Shown: in pieces, positions 26,126 through 35,855 of the stretch | Position numbering within the stretch: the first letter of the stretch is position 1 | How the letters are laid out: each line of letters opens with the position of its first letter | DNA from: a bacterium | GTDB lineage: Bacteria > Pseudomonadota > Alphaproteobacteria > Caulobacterales > Hyphomonadaceae | Length of the DNA: 64,000 nucleotides | NCBI GenBank assembly: GCA_016125045.1 | Contig: WGML01000007.1 | Span: 124,001-188,000 of the forward strand | Direction of reading: 5' to 3' | The notes under the pieces: generated by a model | The model's database searches: none | What the model was told of the DNA's origin: nothing | The model's input: the letters and a program-made list of their open reading frames with translations, nothing else | Translations under genes and position numbers: made by a program

Positions 26126-26890
26126 CTACTCTCCCCCGAGACCCGGCAGCGGCGCGCGCGGCGGCTTCAGCCGTCGCTTCGTCACATGCCCGTCCGCCTC
26201 GCTCCCGGTCACGGTCTTGCCGTGCATGTAGTGGCGTTGCCAACCCTGCCGCACCACCTCCTCGTCCTCATTCTTCAGCTTGCGGTTGAAGTCGCCGCGG
26301 CTCTTGGCCCAGATTTCATACTCATGCTTCAGCGGCTTGTTCGCATCGAGCATCCGCAGGGCCGGCTGAATCTCCTCAAGCTTCTTGTCCTCGATGAGCG
26401 TGATGAAGCAGTAGGGCTCCCCCTTCTCGAACCGGACGACGCCCGGCCGCGTCATCTGCCAGTTCATGGTGAAGGGAAACGGCAACCAGTCGGTCTCGAT
26501 GAGCCCGCTCAGGGGATAAATGCCGTCCTTCGGCATGTTGGGCGGCCCCATCGCCCACACCGCCCAGCCGGGCGGCGTCCGGAACAGGTGGCCCGTGTGC
26601 ATGGTCACGATGCCGCGCCGGAAATGGCTGTCGGCGATGGAACTCACCGGCGGCCATTCGGCGTCGCCGACGATCGTTATGGCGTCCTCGTTCGGGCCCC
26701 CGTCCCATTCGATCCTGAGGCCGACGGGCAGGCGCAGCTCCCAGCCCGTCGTGTTCGCCATCGTCAGCGGCAGACAGCGATAGGGGTGACGGTCCGGAAA
26801 CGCGTCCATCCAGGCACGGCGGGGCTGGCCTGGGACGAGCTCCGGCGCCCACTGATGGATCTTGTAGCAATCGAGCCGCATCGCGCTCAC
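26126..26890 (-). CDS. DUF6065 family protein
   Basis: This cytoplasmic protein of about 254 residues matches the pattern I know for DUF6065: RRAWMDAFPDRHPYRCLPLT, WELRLPV, HFRRGIVTMHTGHLFRTPPGW, GIYPLSGLIETDWLPFPFTM and WQMTRPGVVRFEKGEPYC, with a C-terminal WQRHYMHG. The many conserved aromatics suggest a compact beta fold. The function is unknown; some relatives occur in secondary-metabolism or sensor contexts. The GTG at 26890 and the ATG at 26881 are both possible starts, with a GGGGAG site just upstream. Confidence 0.8.
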   Translation of the reverse strand: MSAMRLDCYKIHQWAPELVPGQPRRAWMDAFPDRHPYRCLPLTMANTTGWELRLPVGLRIEWDGGPNEDAITIVGDAEWPPVSSIADSHFRRGIVTMHTGHLFRTPPGWAVWAMGPPNMPKDGIYPLSGLIETDWLPFPFTMNWQMTRPGVVRFEKGEPYCFITLIEDKKLEEIQPALRMLDANKPLKHEYEIWAKSRGDFNRKLKNEDEEVVRQGWQRHYMHGKTVTGSEADGHVTKRRLKPPRAPLPGLGGE

Positions 26891-26982
26891 CCGCTCCCCT
26901 GCTGGTCCTCGCCGGACTATGGCGGCCTGGGCGGCGAAGTGCTAGCGCGGACCAGCACCGCATGGGAAGGGAGCAAGACCCC

Positions 26983-27561
26983 GTGGCCATCGACGACGCC
27001 GGCGATCGCGGACCCATGCCCTCGCCGGATGATTTCTCCCGCAAGCCCGAGCTCGCCGTGTTCGCGGCGCTCGACCGCCTCGGCGTGCACCACACGACCC
27101 ATCACCACGCCCCCACGCACACGGTTGAGGACGGGCGCGAGATGAAGGCCGCCCTGCCCGGGGGGCATTCCAAGAACCTGTTCATGAAGGACAAGAAGGG
27201 CGCGCTCGTGCTCGTCTCGGCCTGGGCCGAAAGCCGGCTCGAACTGAACCAGCTCCACAAGCAGATCGGCTGCCAGCGCCTGTCCTTCACGGGGGCGGAT
27301 CTGTTGTGGTCGGCGCTCGGCGTCACGCCCGGGTCAGTGTCGGCCTTCGCGCTCCTGAACGACCCCGCCCGCGCCGTGCGTTTCGTGATCGATGCGGCGC
27401 TGCTCGGCTTCGATACGCTCTATTTCCACCCTCTGCGCAACGACATGACGACCGCCCTTCCTCGGGAAGGGCTCGTCGCGCTCCATCGCCATACCGGGCA
27501 CGAGCCGAGCGTCGTCGATTTCACCCGGCTACAGCGGGAGGACGGGTCAGCCCACGGGTGA
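26983..27561 (+). CDS. Prolyl-tRNA deacylase (ProXp/YbaK family)
   Basis: This 192-residue YbaK-fold editing enzyme hydrolyses misacylated tRNA-Pro. Signature segments are FAALDRLGVHHTTHHH, THTVEDG, ALPGGHSKNLFMKDKKGALVLVSA (the catalytic Lys region) and GVTPGSVSAFALLND. It is a free-standing version of the ProRS insertion domain. The GTG start at 26983 has a GGAAGGGAG site nine bases upstream and is preferred to the ATG at 26962. The 3' end overlaps the convergent serine hydrolase by 15 bp. Confidence 0.9.
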   Translation: MAIDDAGDRGPMPSPDDFSRKPELAVFAALDRLGVHHTTHHHAPTHTVEDGREMKAALPGGHSKNLFMKDKKGALVLVSAWAESRLELNQLHKQIGCQRLSFTGADLLWSALGVTPGSVSAFALLNDPARAVRFVIDAALLGFDTLYFHPLRNDMTTALPREGLVALHRHTGHEPSVVDFTRLQREDGSAHG

Positions 27562-29424
27562 GAACAGCGCCTCGAAGAAGGCGTTCTGGTCGCCCGATCC
27601 CGCGAACTTCACGATCACGAGGCGTTCCGAGGGGATCATGAACATCTGCATGTTCCCCGCCCCCCAGGCCACATACATATCGTCCGGCGCGGCTGGGAGA
27701 ATTTGGCCGCTGTTTCCCCCGAAGTCCGTGGCCGCGGTCGGTATGGCATCAAGCCCGGGCGTATAGCTGTTCCCGACCGGCCGGTTCAGCCAGAAGGACA
27801 GCCCGTATCCGAGGTAGGCGGGCGTCTGGTAGTGCATGCACCGGCGCACCGAGGATGGCTGCAGCAGCTGTTGGCCCCTCCAGCGACCGTCATCGATGAT
27901 CAGCTGGCCGTACCTCGCCCAGTCCCGCGCGGTGGTCACCGCGCCCGAGGTGAAGTTGGGCTTTCCCTTCTGGTCCCGGTTGAAGGTCACGCCCGCACCG
28001 ATCACCCGGAGCACCTGCTCGTCGAGGTAGCGGGCGGCGTCCAATCCGCCGACAACATCGGTTCCCGTCCAAGCGCCGCCGGTGCGGCCCTCGAACATCG
28101 CCGCGAAGGCCTGGAAGCCCGGTCGGCCGTAGAGCGCCTGGCGGTCGGGCGCAAACCGGGACGTTGCCTGAAGCACCTCCTGATAGGAGTCGAGGCCCCC
28201 AAGATCGCCAAGGGGAACTCCCGCGGGAATGCCATGGCTGATCGCGATGAGATCACGCCCGCGGATCTGGCTTTTCACCGCGGCGTCAGCAGCGGCGCCG
28301 CCCGGCGCCCAGTAGGGCAGCCCCGAATACGCAAAGTCATCCGGATTGAACAGCCGGTGATCCCGCGCCAGCGCAGCGACGCCGCAGGAGAAGCTCTTCG
28401 TTCCCGAATTCAGGATTTCCTGCGTCGTCGCGCCCCCGGTTCCACGATAGTCCTCGTAAAGCGTCTCGCCGTCGCGTTGGATCAGCAGCGCCCGCGCCCC
28501 ATCCGCGAAGGCGCGGTTTGCGGCGGCCGCGAAGTTGAGCGGTCGCGGCGTGAACGCCGGGCCCGCCGCGGTGACCGCCGCACTCACGGCCCCAGCCGCG
28601 GCCCCGTCGGGGCGCGAGAACCGGAGCGCAACCCGCGCGATATCCGGCAGGAATGGAACGCTGCGGCGGGGGTCAGCCGAAACGAATACCGAAAAGAAGC
28701 GCGTCTGCCCGGCGGCGAAGGCGACGCTGAACGGCGTTGAGGAGGGCGGAGCAAGGCAGGCGCCTCCGCTCCCCGTTTCACAGGTCGACAGGTTAAGCGG
28801 CCAGGCGTAGCGGCCGGTGTCGGCGCTCACCGTGATCACGCCCGCCGCGCCGATGTTGACCACCGCCGCCGCCATGACCCCTGATCCACCAACGGACCCG
28901 ATGCGAATGACACCATCTCCCGAAGGCGTCGCCGCGATGGGGATGAGATCGGGTTGAAGGGCGCCCTCCGCCGAGAACGAAAGGGTGTTGACGCCCTCGA
29001 AGACCTGCGCCTCACCCTCATTGCACCGGAAGCGGAAGCCGATCTCGCGCCCTGCGAACGCGGCGGTTGGCGTCAGAGACAGGATGAAATTCTGCGCACT
29101 TCCGGGGGGAATGGTCGCCGCGGCCCCGGGCGTGCCCGACGGCCGATTGGATGCATCGGCGGTTTGAAAGCTGAATGTTGCGGGCAGCTCTCCGGTATAA
29201 CCCGCATCGAGCGCGATCACGCACCCGGTCAACGTGTTCGATCCCGCATTCAGCATCACCGCGAACGCTGTCGACGGAGAGCCGACGACCGCGGCGCGCG
29301 ATCCCGGCGCAACCGCCGAGAACACCTGCTGGGCCATCCCTGGCGGTACGGTCGCGGCGGTGATCAATGCGGCGACGGCAGACCAGCGAAGCGCCCCCGC
29401 GCACGGGCGCAGCTCTCGGATCAT
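27547..29424 (-). CDS. Exported serine hydrolase (beta-lactamase-related) with N-terminal beta-sandwich region
   Basis: This 625-residue protein has a signal peptide (cut near MAQQ, about residue 31), a region of about 280 residues of Ser/Gly/Ala-rich beta repeats, and a C-terminal class C beta-lactamase-fold domain. The nucleophile motif is SGTK in NSGTKSFSCG. The usual Y-x-N appears as YGR, and the third motif region reads AWGAGNMQMFMIPSERLVIV. The domain resembles 6-aminohexanoate-dimer hydrolase / esterase EstB relatives. The N-terminal part holds two similar sandwich-like units (GSNTLTGCVIALDAGY... and VVNIGAAGVITVSADTGR...). The start at 29424 has an AAGGGG site; the longer upstream frame is a shadow. 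The substrate is unknown. Confidence 0.82.
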   Translation of the reverse strand: MIRELRPCAGALRWSAVAALITAATVPPGMAQQVFSAVAPGSRAAVVGSPSTAFAVMLNAGSNTLTGCVIALDAGYTGELPATFSFQTADASNRPSGTPGAAATIPPGSAQNFILSLTPTAAFAGREIGFRFRCNEGEAQVFEGVNTLSFSAEGALQPDLIPIAATPSGDGVIRIGSVGGSGVMAAAVVNIGAAGVITVSADTGRYAWPLNLSTCETGSGGACLAPPSSTPFSVAFAAGQTRFFSVFVSADPRRSVPFLPDIARVALRFSRPDGAAAGAVSAAVTAAGPAFTPRPLNFAAAANRAFADGARALLIQRDGETLYEDYRGTGGATTQEILNSGTKSFSCGVAALARDHRLFNPDDFAYSGLPYWAPGGAAADAAVKSQIRGRDLIAISHGIPAGVPLGDLGGLDSYQEVLQATSRFAPDRQALYGRPGFQAFAAMFEGRTGGAWTGTDVVGGLDAARYLDEQVLRVIGAGVTFNRDQKGKPNFTSGAVTTARDWARYGQLIIDDGRWRGQQLLQPSSVRRCMHYQTPAYLGYGLSFWLNRPVGNSYTPGLDAIPTAATDFGGNSGQILPAAPDDMYVAWGAGNMQMFMIPSERLVIVKFAGSGDQNAFFEALFSPVG

Positions 29425-29571
29425 CGGTGCATCCCCTTGCCTGCCATGCGGGTTACGGTACGAACCACACCACGAATCTTTGTGCGCCCGCAAGCGCTCG
29501 ACCATGGCCGCCGGGTTGCGAAGTGCGGGTCGCGGGGCCACCTTGTATTCGGATCGTTTCGGGAGACCTCC
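29425..29571. promoter_or_regulatory. Divergent promoter region between the serine hydrolase and the thioredoxin-TPR gene
   Basis: This 147-bp gap separates two divergent starts and should contain both promoters. A GGGAG site lies before the ATG at 29572. No operator-like dyad was evident. Confidence 0.35.
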
Positions 29572-30492
29572 ATGCACATTCTCGGTCAGGGCAAGCCCGC
29601 CAAGCCCGCCGCCGGCGCCGCCAGCGCGCACATCAAGGACGGGACCGACCGCACCTTCGTGCAGGACGTCATCCAGCCCTCGCGCGAACAGCCGGTGATC
29701 GTCGATTTCTGGGCCCCCTGGTGCGGCCCCTGCAAGGCGCTCGGACCGGTGCTCGAGAAGGCCGTGGACGCCGCCGGCGGGGCGGTGAAGCTCGTGAAGA
29801 TCAACATTGACGAGAACCCGGCCATCGCCGGCCAGCTCGGCGTGCGCTCGATCCCCGCCGTCGTCGCGTTCAAGGACGGCCGCCCGGCGGACGCGTTCAT
29901 GGGCGCGGTGCCGGAAAGCGATGTGAAGGCGTTCATCGCCAAGCTCGGCGGTCCAGCCGCCGGGCCCTCCACCGCTGAACTGCTCGCCGAAGCCGAAAAC
30001 GCCCTCGACGCGGACGACATCGGGGCCGCCGCCGAGATTTACGCGATGATCCTCCAGCAGGAGCAGGACAATATCGAGGCGCTGTCGGGCCTTGCGCACT
30101 GCTATCTGAAGGGTGGCGATCAGGTGCGGGCCCAGTCCCTGATCGACATGATCCCTCCGGCGAACCGCTCGCACCCGTCCGCCGCCTCGGTGATCTCCGC
30201 GCTCGCGCTCGCCGCCCGGCCAGCCGAACCCGATGAAGTGCGCGCGCTGATGTCGAAGCTCGCGGCGAATCCGGGCGACCATGCGACCCGGTTTGACCTT
30301 GCCGAAGCCCTGTCCGCCCTGTCCCGCCACGACGAGGCGGCCGAACACCTGCTCACAATTCTCGAAGCGGACCTCGGCTGGAACGAAGGCGCCGCCCGTG
30401 CGCAGCTTCTGAAAATCTTCGAGGCGGCGGGGCCCAAGGCCGAGGTGTCGAAATCCGCCCGCCGGCGCCTGTCGGCCCTGCTTTTCAGGTAG
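29572..30492 (+). CDS. cnoX: Thioredoxin-TPR protein, CnoX/YbbN type
   Basis: This 306-residue cytoplasmic protein joins a thioredoxin domain (about 20-125) to a TPR-like helical domain (about 130-306), the CnoX/YbbN architecture of holdase chaperones that hand clients to GroEL and DnaK. The active site is a full WCGPC (Cys51, Cys54), so a redox role is possible as well. A cis-proline segment (RSIPAVVAF) is present. The C-terminal part includes ALSGLAHCYLKGG and FDLAEALSALSRHDEAAEHL. A GGGAG site precedes the ATG. Expected family length. Confidence 0.9.
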   Translation: MHILGQGKPAKPAAGAASAHIKDGTDRTFVQDVIQPSREQPVIVDFWAPWCGPCKALGPVLEKAVDAAGGAVKLVKINIDENPAIAGQLGVRSIPAVVAFKDGRPADAFMGAVPESDVKAFIAKLGGPAAGPSTAELLAEAENALDADDIGAAAEIYAMILQQEQDNIEALSGLAHCYLKGGDQVRAQSLIDMIPPANRSHPSAASVISALALAARPAEPDEVRALMSKLAANPGDHATRFDLAEALSALSRHDEAAEHLLTILEADLGWNEGAARAQLLKIFEAAGPKAEVSKSARRRLSALLFR

Positions 30493-30579
30493 GCCACCCC
30501 CCGCGACCGCCCGCGCGCCTGGCCCCGCTCTTGCTTTGAGCGAGGACAGGTTCAAACTTCGCCCGTCGGGAGACTGATC

Positions 30580-30924
30580 ATGTCGCAGAGGTCCATCGTC
30601 GCCACCGGTTTCGCGGCCGCATGTGTCGCCGCCGTCATCGGGTTTGTCAGTCCCGCGGCGGTCGCGGACACGCCGACCCGCACCGCTATGCCCGTCATCA
30701 GCGCCCATGTGGAGGGCGATCAGCTGCGCCTGCGGCTCGCCGACGCGGCCATCGGTCGAACCCCCGCCACGCGCCAGAGAACGGTTCTTGTCGAGGCGCT
30801 GGACGCCGCCGGGGTGGTCACCGCCTCGCGCGAGATCATGGTCGGGCGACGCCTGACCTACGCCGCGCGGTCTCTACCGGCCGAATTCACATCCGCTGAT
30901 CGGCTGTCCGTCACCGTTCGCTAG
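30580..30924 (+). CDS. Small secreted protein of unknown function
   Basis: This 114-residue protein has a signal peptide (FAAACVAAVIGFVSPAAVA, cut near residue 29). The mature part of about 85 residues looks like one small beta-sandwich (VISAHVEGDQLRLRLAD, RTVLVEALDAAGVV, RLSVTVR). A CGGGAG site lies upstream. It is close behind the thioredoxin-TPR gene (87 bp) and faces the beta-barrel gene across 8 bp. No family was recognised. Confidence 0.7.
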   Translation: MSQRSIVATGFAAACVAAVIGFVSPAAVADTPTRTAMPVISAHVEGDQLRLRLADAAIGRTPATRQRTVLVEALDAAGVVTASREIMVGRRLTYAARSLPAEFTSADRLSVTVR

Positions 30925-30932
30925 TCGCCGGC

Positions 30933-31982
30933 TCAGAACCCGAGGGTGAGCCGGACGCCGAACCCCGTCTCGGACGCGCCGTCACGCTTGCCGGTCCGCA
31001 CACCGGCGTCGAGTGAGACGCCGTTGGCGAAGTCGCGACCGATCATCAGTTCGAGGTGGTCGAGATCGCGGTCGCCGAGCACCGCATCCTGATGGACGCC
31101 TGAGAGAATGGCGGAGGCTCGCCAGTCGCCGCGCGCAAGCGTCCCCGCCAACGTGTAGCCGAAGCGGTCTGCAGACGCGACGCCGTCGGCGTCCGATGCA
31201 CCGAAGGCTTCAAGCAGCACCTCCGCCGCGAGCGTTTCGGAGAGCTGGAACGAACGCGTCACCCCGGCGACGAACGCGGTTTCGGCGACCTCCTCGGTCA
31301 CGCCGGCGGCGAGACGTCGATATCCGACCGTATAGCCCCAGCCCGCTTCGGACTCACCATCAAGGCTCACTGTCACGGATTCCGCATCGCTTGTGTTCGC
31401 AAGTCCGCCGTCGTCGAGCGACAGCCGGCCGCGACGGGTCCCGATCGAGTCCGACAGAACGCTGCGGTCCGCCCGGAACACAGAGACGCTGAGCACATGT
31501 TCGCCGCCAAGCCCCTCCACGAGGCGCCCGACGCCGACATCCGCGCCGGCGCCGATCATCTCGACGAGCTGATAGCCCTCACCGACCTCAAATCCGTAGA
31601 GTCCCGGCGCAAGGTCGGCCGCGGATCCAAACACCGGCGCGATCTTGCCGGCGTAGACCGTGAAGGCGTCGGAGGCATACTGAAGCGTGAGGGAGTCGAT
31701 GTACGCGCCTTCATCTTCAAAGACGGAATCGCCCCCGCCCTCGCCCACCGGTTCAAGAACCGCGGACCCCTGGACCGACCACCCGCCGGCGAGACGAAAC
31801 CCGGCCGCCACTTCCACCGTAGCGGCCGTCACGTCAGATCCGTCATCGGCATGATCGAAGGTCAGTTCCGCGACGCCCTCATGAAACCAGCGCGCGCCGG
31901 CGTCTGTCGCCGTCTGGGCGACGGAGGGAAAAGCGCTCGCGCCTGCGCAGCCGAGCGCGAACATCAGATGATGAAGCTTCAT
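30933..31982 (-). CDS. Outer-membrane beta-barrel protein, LbtU/porin-like
   Basis: This 349-residue exported protein has a signal peptide ending near SVAQ and alternating aromatic/hydrophobic strands to a C-terminal FGVRLTLGF with the terminal Phe typical of outer-membrane barrels. Strands such as FTVYAGKIAPVFG and DFANGVSLDAGVRTG suggest a barrel of about 16 strands. The pattern resembles LbtU-type siderophore porins, but the match is general. It lies between a small secreted protein and a chemotaxis receptor. Transport substrate unknown. Confidence 0.78.
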   Translation of the reverse strand: MKLHHLMFALGCAGASAFPSVAQTATDAGARWFHEGVAELTFDHADDGSDVTAATVEVAAGFRLAGGWSVQGSAVLEPVGEGGGDSVFEDEGAYIDSLTLQYASDAFTVYAGKIAPVFGSAADLAPGLYGFEVGEGYQLVEMIGAGADVGVGRLVEGLGGEHVLSVSVFRADRSVLSDSIGTRRGRLSLDDGGLANTSDAESVTVSLDGESEAGWGYTVGYRRLAAGVTEEVAETAFVAGVTRSFQLSETLAAEVLLEAFGASDADGVASADRFGYTLAGTLARGDWRASAILSGVHQDAVLGDRDLDHLELMIGRDFANGVSLDAGVRTGKRDGASETGFGVRLTLGF

Positions 31983-32105
31983 TGGTCTTGCCCCGTTGTC
32001 CCCGCAAGGCGGTGGATGAGCAAACGGGGTTACCAGAGGCAGGATAAGGTCACGCGAAGCGCGGCCGCGCAGTTTTGGTTAAGGCGTTAACCTTCCATTG
32101 GCGGG

Positions 32106-33785
32106 CTAGGCCGAACGGATGCTTTTCACGAAATGGTCCGAGATCGCCCGCAGATCGTCCGCCACCTTTTCGACGTCCTTGGACGCGGACTGCACCCTCT
32201 GGCTCACGCCCCGCGTGCGGTCGGTGGCCTCCGCGAGGCCGCTGACATTGCGCAGCGCTTCCGCGGTCTGCTGCGATGCGTCCGAGACGTTCGCGGCGAT
32301 CCCGGCCGTCGCCGCGTTCTGTTCCTCCGCCGCGGCCGCCACGGCGGAGCTGATCGCGCGCATCTCATCGATCAGCTTGTTGACGGCGCGCACCTGGTCG
32401 ACCGACTGACCGCTGATCGCCTGAACTTCCTGGATCTTCCGGGAGATGTCCTCCGTCGCCTTCGACGTCTGTTCGGCGAGCGACTTGACCTCGCTCGCAA
32501 CCACCGCGAAGCCGCGCCCGGCGTCACCTGCGCGCGCCGCCTCGATCGTCGCGTTCAGGGCGAGCAGATTGGTCTGCTCCGCGACCGAGCTGATCACCGA
32601 AACGATCTCACCGATGCCAAGCGCGGCGCTCGAAAGGTTGCGCACCGCCGCATCGGCCGCCTCTCCGCCCTCCGAGGCCTTGCGGGCGGACTCCGCGGAG
32701 TCCGACATGCGCGCGGAAATCTCCTCGATCGAGGCGCTCAGCTCGGCGGTCGCCGCCGCGATGCCCTGTGCGCTCCGGGCCGCTCCCCCCGCCGCGTCCC
32801 TCGCGGACGCCGATGTGTTCGAGGCGTTGGACGCCGCCGCTTCCAGTTCATTGGCCTCAGACAGGAGCGAGCGCGCCGCCGATGTGAGCGCGCTCAGGCC
32901 TTCGGCGAGGCGCTGCGAGAACGCCGTCGTCAGCTCTTCCCGCCGACGTCGATGCTGATCGGTCAGGTCCGCGTCGCGGGCGCGCTCGGCCTCGAGCGCC
33001 CTTTGGTTGACCGCCGCTTCCCGGAAGCGCTCCAGCGCCCGCGCCATCGTGCCGACCTCGTCCCCGCGGCGTGTGTGGGGGGCCGCGACCTCGATCTCCC
33101 CGCCCGCCACACGCTCCATCGCACTCGTCAGGTCTGCGATCGGCCGAATCACCGCCCGCCGCACCGCAAGCAGCATCGCGACCACCAGCCCCATCGCCAC
33201 CAGCAGCAGCCCAGCCGTGAGCACGACCGTCGCCAGCGACAGCGCCGCGCCCGCCTTCACTTCCGACGCCGCGATCGCGGATATCCGGTCGGACGCCTCC
33301 TCCATGCGGGTTTCAAGAGCGTAGAACGCCTCCATGAATCCGGCCATTTCCAACGCCGCGCGATCCCGATCGACCCCGGCGAGATCGACGATCCGGCTCG
33401 CCTTCTCGATATAGGCCTCGAGCGCCGGCGCAACGTCGCTGATCGCCGTTTCAACCGGCCCGCCCGCCGACCGCTCCATGTTCGCCGCGAGCAGCGAACG
33501 GAAACGCTCCTCATGTTCCTGAAGGTCGGCTTTCACCTCGGACAAGGTGATCCCGAGCGCGGGATCAGCGGACGCAAGCGCCGACACCACATCGCCCCGG
33601 AGCGCGTCATGCATCATGTCGCCCTCCAGATGGTTGCGCAGGATTTCCGATATCTCGTTCGTGGAGTGCAGCTTTGCTCCAAGCCCCACGGACGCCCAGA
33701 TTCCGGCGCCGCTTCCCGCCGCCGTTGCGATCAACAGCAAGGCGCCGCCGCGATTCGCAAGCTTGTTGATCGAGAGCGCGCCCAT
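32106..33785 (-). CDS. Methyl-accepting chemotaxis protein
   Basis: This 559-residue receptor has an N-terminal transmembrane segment, a helical periplasmic sensor of about 150 residues (four-helix-bundle type), a second membrane segment ([20 protein letters not shown]), a HAMP domain ([20 protein letters not shown]) and a cytoplasmic signalling hairpin whose tip reads [18 protein letters not shown] and [18 protein letters not shown]. No CheR-docking pentapeptide is present at the C-terminus. The start at 33785 has a GGAGG site; the frame upstream is not coding. No other che genes are in the window. Confidence 0.94.
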   Translation of the reverse strand: MGALSINKLANRGGALLLIATAAGSGAGIWASVGLGAKLHSTNEISEILRNHLEGDMMHDALRGDVVSALASADPALGITLSEVKADLQEHEERFRSLLAANMERSAGGPVETAISDVAPALEAYIEKASRIVDLAGVDRDRAALEMAGFMEAFYALETRMEEASDRISAIAASEVKAGAALSLATVVLTAGLLLVAMGLVVAMLLAVRRAVIRPIADLTSAMERVAGGEIEVAAPHTRRGDEVGTMARALERFREAAVNQRALEAERARDADLTDQHRRRREELTTAFSQRLAEGLSALTSAARSLLSEANELEAAASNASNTSASARDAAGGAARSAQGIAAATAELSASIEEISARMSDSAESARKASEGGEAADAAVRNLSSAALGIGEIVSVISSVAEQTNLLALNATIEAARAGDAGRGFAVVASEVKSLAEQTSKATEDISRKIQEVQAISGQSVDQVRAVNKLIDEMRAISSAVAAAAEEQNAATAGIAANVSDASQQTAEALRNVSGLAEATDRTRGVSQRVQSASKDVEKVADDLRAISDHFVKSIRSA

Positions 33786-33941
33786 GAATTGCCTCCGGAT
33801 TGGTGGACTTCGCGTGCGGAAGTGATGGGACGCTGTGGTTAAGGATTTCCTTAGCGGCTTGGTTCGCCACCGCGTCCTTGACAGCGGCCGGGCGTCGACC
33901 CCTATCTCGCGTTCGATCAGTCGGAAGGGGCCGGGCGCACA

Positions 33942-34352
33942 ATGACGATGTTCACCAGCATGACCGCGCTTCAGGCGGCGGGCTTCTACGTGGCGTTGCT
34001 GATCGTCCTCATGATCGGCCTCAAAATCTATGTCGGCGGCCAGCGCGGCAAGCTGAAGGTCGCTCCGGGCGACGTATCCAATCCCGATTTCGCCCGCGCC
34101 GGCCGGGTTCAGATGAACGCGGTCGAGGATGTGCCGCCCCTCATGGTCGGGCTGCTCGCGCTCGGGCTGCTCGACGCCGCGCTCTGGTGGATCCACGTTT
34201 CAGGGGCGGCGCTCGTCCTCAGCCGCATCCTGCATGCGCAGGGGCTTGCAAGCTCCGGCGGCTTCTCATTCGGGCGCATGGTCGGCACGATCGGAACGCT
34301 TCTGGTCTCCATCGTGATCGTCGCCGGGCTGTTCGTCGCGATATTCGCCTAA
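33942..34352 (+). CDS. MAPEG family membrane protein
   Basis: This 136-residue four-helix membrane protein belongs to the MAPEG family (relatives of microsomal glutathione transferase). Characteristic segments are [34 protein letters not shown] and SRILHAQGL. The arginine and asparagine of the first cytoplasmic loop match the family. Its bacterial role is unclear. It sits alone before the LON/Trm112 operon on the same strand, 104 bp upstream. Confidence 0.9.
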   Translation: MTMFTSMTALQAAGFYVALLIVLMIGLKIYVGGQRGKLKVAPGDVSNPDFARAGRVQMNAVEDVPPLMVGLLALGLLDAALWWIHVSGAALVLSRILHAQGLASSGGFSFGRMVGTIGTLLVSIVIVAGLFVAIFA

Positions 34353-34456
34353 GGATTCGCGCCGGTCGCACCCGCTCCGCGCTGGACCTTGAGCCCCTTC
34401 GCGCCCACATTACGGGAGCGCCGAAGCGCAGCAGCGATCGCCAGGGACACCGCCCC

Positions 34457-35110
34457 GTGCCGAGAATCTATCGCAAGCCGTCCGACCTGCCGCCGGAAAT
34501 CCCCGTATTTCCGCTCGCCGGCGCGCTCTTGTTTCCGCGCTCCGTCCTGCCGCTGAACATTTTCGAGCCCCGTTATCTCAACATGATCGACGATGCGCTG
34601 TCCGGGGCGAGGCTGATCGGCATGATCCAGCCTGCGGGCGGCGATCCCGACGCCGAACTCCCTGACCTTGCTGGTGTGGGCTGCGTCGGGCGCATCACGA
34701 GTTATCAGGAAACCGATGACGGCCGATATCTGATCGCCCTCACCGGCGTCTCCCGATTCCGGGTCGCGGAGGAAACCACCCGCAAGACGCCCTACCGGAC
34801 GGTCGCGCCCGACTGGACGCCGTTCGCGAGCGACCTTCCGCCGCCGAACCCGATGGCGGCCGGGGTGCGCGACGCCCTCACCAGGGCGCTGCAGGACTAT
34901 CTCCAGCGCAATGGCCTGAAAGCCGACTGGGAGGCGATCCGCGACGCGCCGGTCGATCTCCTCATCAACTCCCTGTCGATCGGCTGCCCCTTCGCGCACT
35001 CTGAGAAGCAGGCGCTGCTCGAGGCCGTATCGATCGAGGATCGGAGCCGGCTCCTGATCACCCTGCTCAAGATGGAGCGGCCCGTCCCCGGCGGAGGAAC
35101 GATGCAATGA
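34457..35110 (+). CDS. LON substrate-binding-domain protein
   Basis: This protein of about 217 residues consists only of the Lon N-terminal (substrate-binding, PUA-like) domain: [30 protein letters not shown] at the start, then [10 protein letters not shown] and [27 protein letters not shown], and a helical end. There is no ATPase or protease domain. The GTG at 34457 has an AGGGA site nine bases upstream. Its stop overlaps the Trm112 start (ATGA), so the three genes LON-domain, Trm112 and DUF971 form an operon. Confidence 0.92.
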   Translation: MPRIYRKPSDLPPEIPVFPLAGALLFPRSVLPLNIFEPRYLNMIDDALSGARLIGMIQPAGGDPDAELPDLAGVGCVGRITSYQETDDGRYLIALTGVSRFRVAEETTRKTPYRTVAPDWTPFASDLPPPNPMAAGVRDALTRALQDYLQRNGLKADWEAIRDAPVDLLINSLSIGCPFAHSEKQALLEAVSIEDRSRLLITLLKMERPVPGGGTMQ

Positions 35111-35415
35111 CGCAGACACCAGACCCCGCCGACGCTCAGGCCGCCGCGAGCGCGCCCAACGAGACTGTGGACCCGCGCCTGCTCGAAGTCCTGATCTGCC
35201 CGGTGTCCCGCTCGGCCCTCACCTATGACAGGGCGCGCGGCGAACTCATCTCGCGACAGGCCGGGCTCGCCTACCCGATCCGGAACGGCGTTCCGATCCT
35301 CCTGCGCGAGGAAGCCCGCGACCTCGACGACACCGGAACGGACCCGGACGCATCAAGCTCCGGCCCTGCGCCTCAGCCCGACCCGGCTCCGAAGACGCGC
35401 GCCTCGCCCCGATGA
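35107..35415 (+). CDS. Trm112 family protein
   Basis: This 102-residue protein has the Trm112/UPF0434 fold, which in other organisms binds and activates methyltransferases. The core is [17 protein letters not shown] and [20 protein letters not shown]. The zinc-site cysteines of the larger family are reduced to one (ICPV). The C-terminal tail is Pro/Ala-rich and probably disordered. It overlaps its neighbours by ATGA at both ends, which indicates translational coupling. Confidence 0.92.
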   Translation: MTQTPDPADAQAAASAPNETVDPRLLEVLICPVSRSALTYDRARGELISRQAGLAYPIRNGVPILLREEARDLDDTGTDPDASSSGPAPQPDPAPKTRASPR

Positions 35416-35801
35416 CCGACCTCGCCCGTCATGCGCCATCCGCCTGGCCGACGGAGCTGCGCTTCCGTGCGACGGCGCGCGTTCTGCGTATCTCGTTCGA
35501 CGACGGCTTTGCGGGGGACATCCCTTACGAACTGCTCCGCGTCGAAAGCCCCAGCGCGGAGGTGCAAGGACATGGCGGCCCCTCCCGCCCCCCCCCGCCC
35601 GCCGGCAAGCGCCATGTCGGCGTCGTGTCCGCGGATCCCGTGGGTCGCTATGCCGTTCGCATCCGCTTTGACGACGGTCACGCCACCGGCCTGTTCACCT
35701 GGACCTATCTTCGCGAGCTTGCACAGGATCCGGCGGGACGCCTCGCCGGCTACGCGGCGAGACTTGAAGCGGACGGCCTGAGCCGCGACGCACGCGGATG
35801 A
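35412..35801 (+). CDS. DUF971 family protein
   Basis: This 129-residue protein matches DUF971 (the N-terminal domain of gamma-butyrobetaine hydroxylases, found free-standing in many alphaproteobacteria): [40 protein letters not shown] and [20 protein letters not shown]. The free-standing form often accompanies iron-sulfur assembly or metabolism genes, but no activity is established. It is the last gene of the LON-domain-Trm112 operon. Confidence 0.9.
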   Translation: MTDLARHAPSAWPTELRFRATARVLRISFDDGFAGDIPYELLRVESPSAEVQGHGGPSRPPPPAGKRHVGVVSADPVGRYAVRIRFDDGHATGLFTWTYLRELAQDPAGRLAGYAARLEADGLSRDARG

Positions 35802-35855
35802 CGAGCGCATCTCCCGGCAGGATAGGATGGCCCGGTTACAATGGAGCGCGCGGAA

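Noticed and set aside
29425-30708. N-terminal extension of the serine hydrolase by 400 codons
   Set aside because: It runs antisense through the thioredoxin-TPR gene; the start at 29424 has a ribosome binding site and a signal peptide.
33800-34456. Upstream extension of the LON-domain gene
   Set aside because: It runs through the MAPEG gene in another frame; the GTG at 34457 has a ribosome binding site and gives the family N-terminus.
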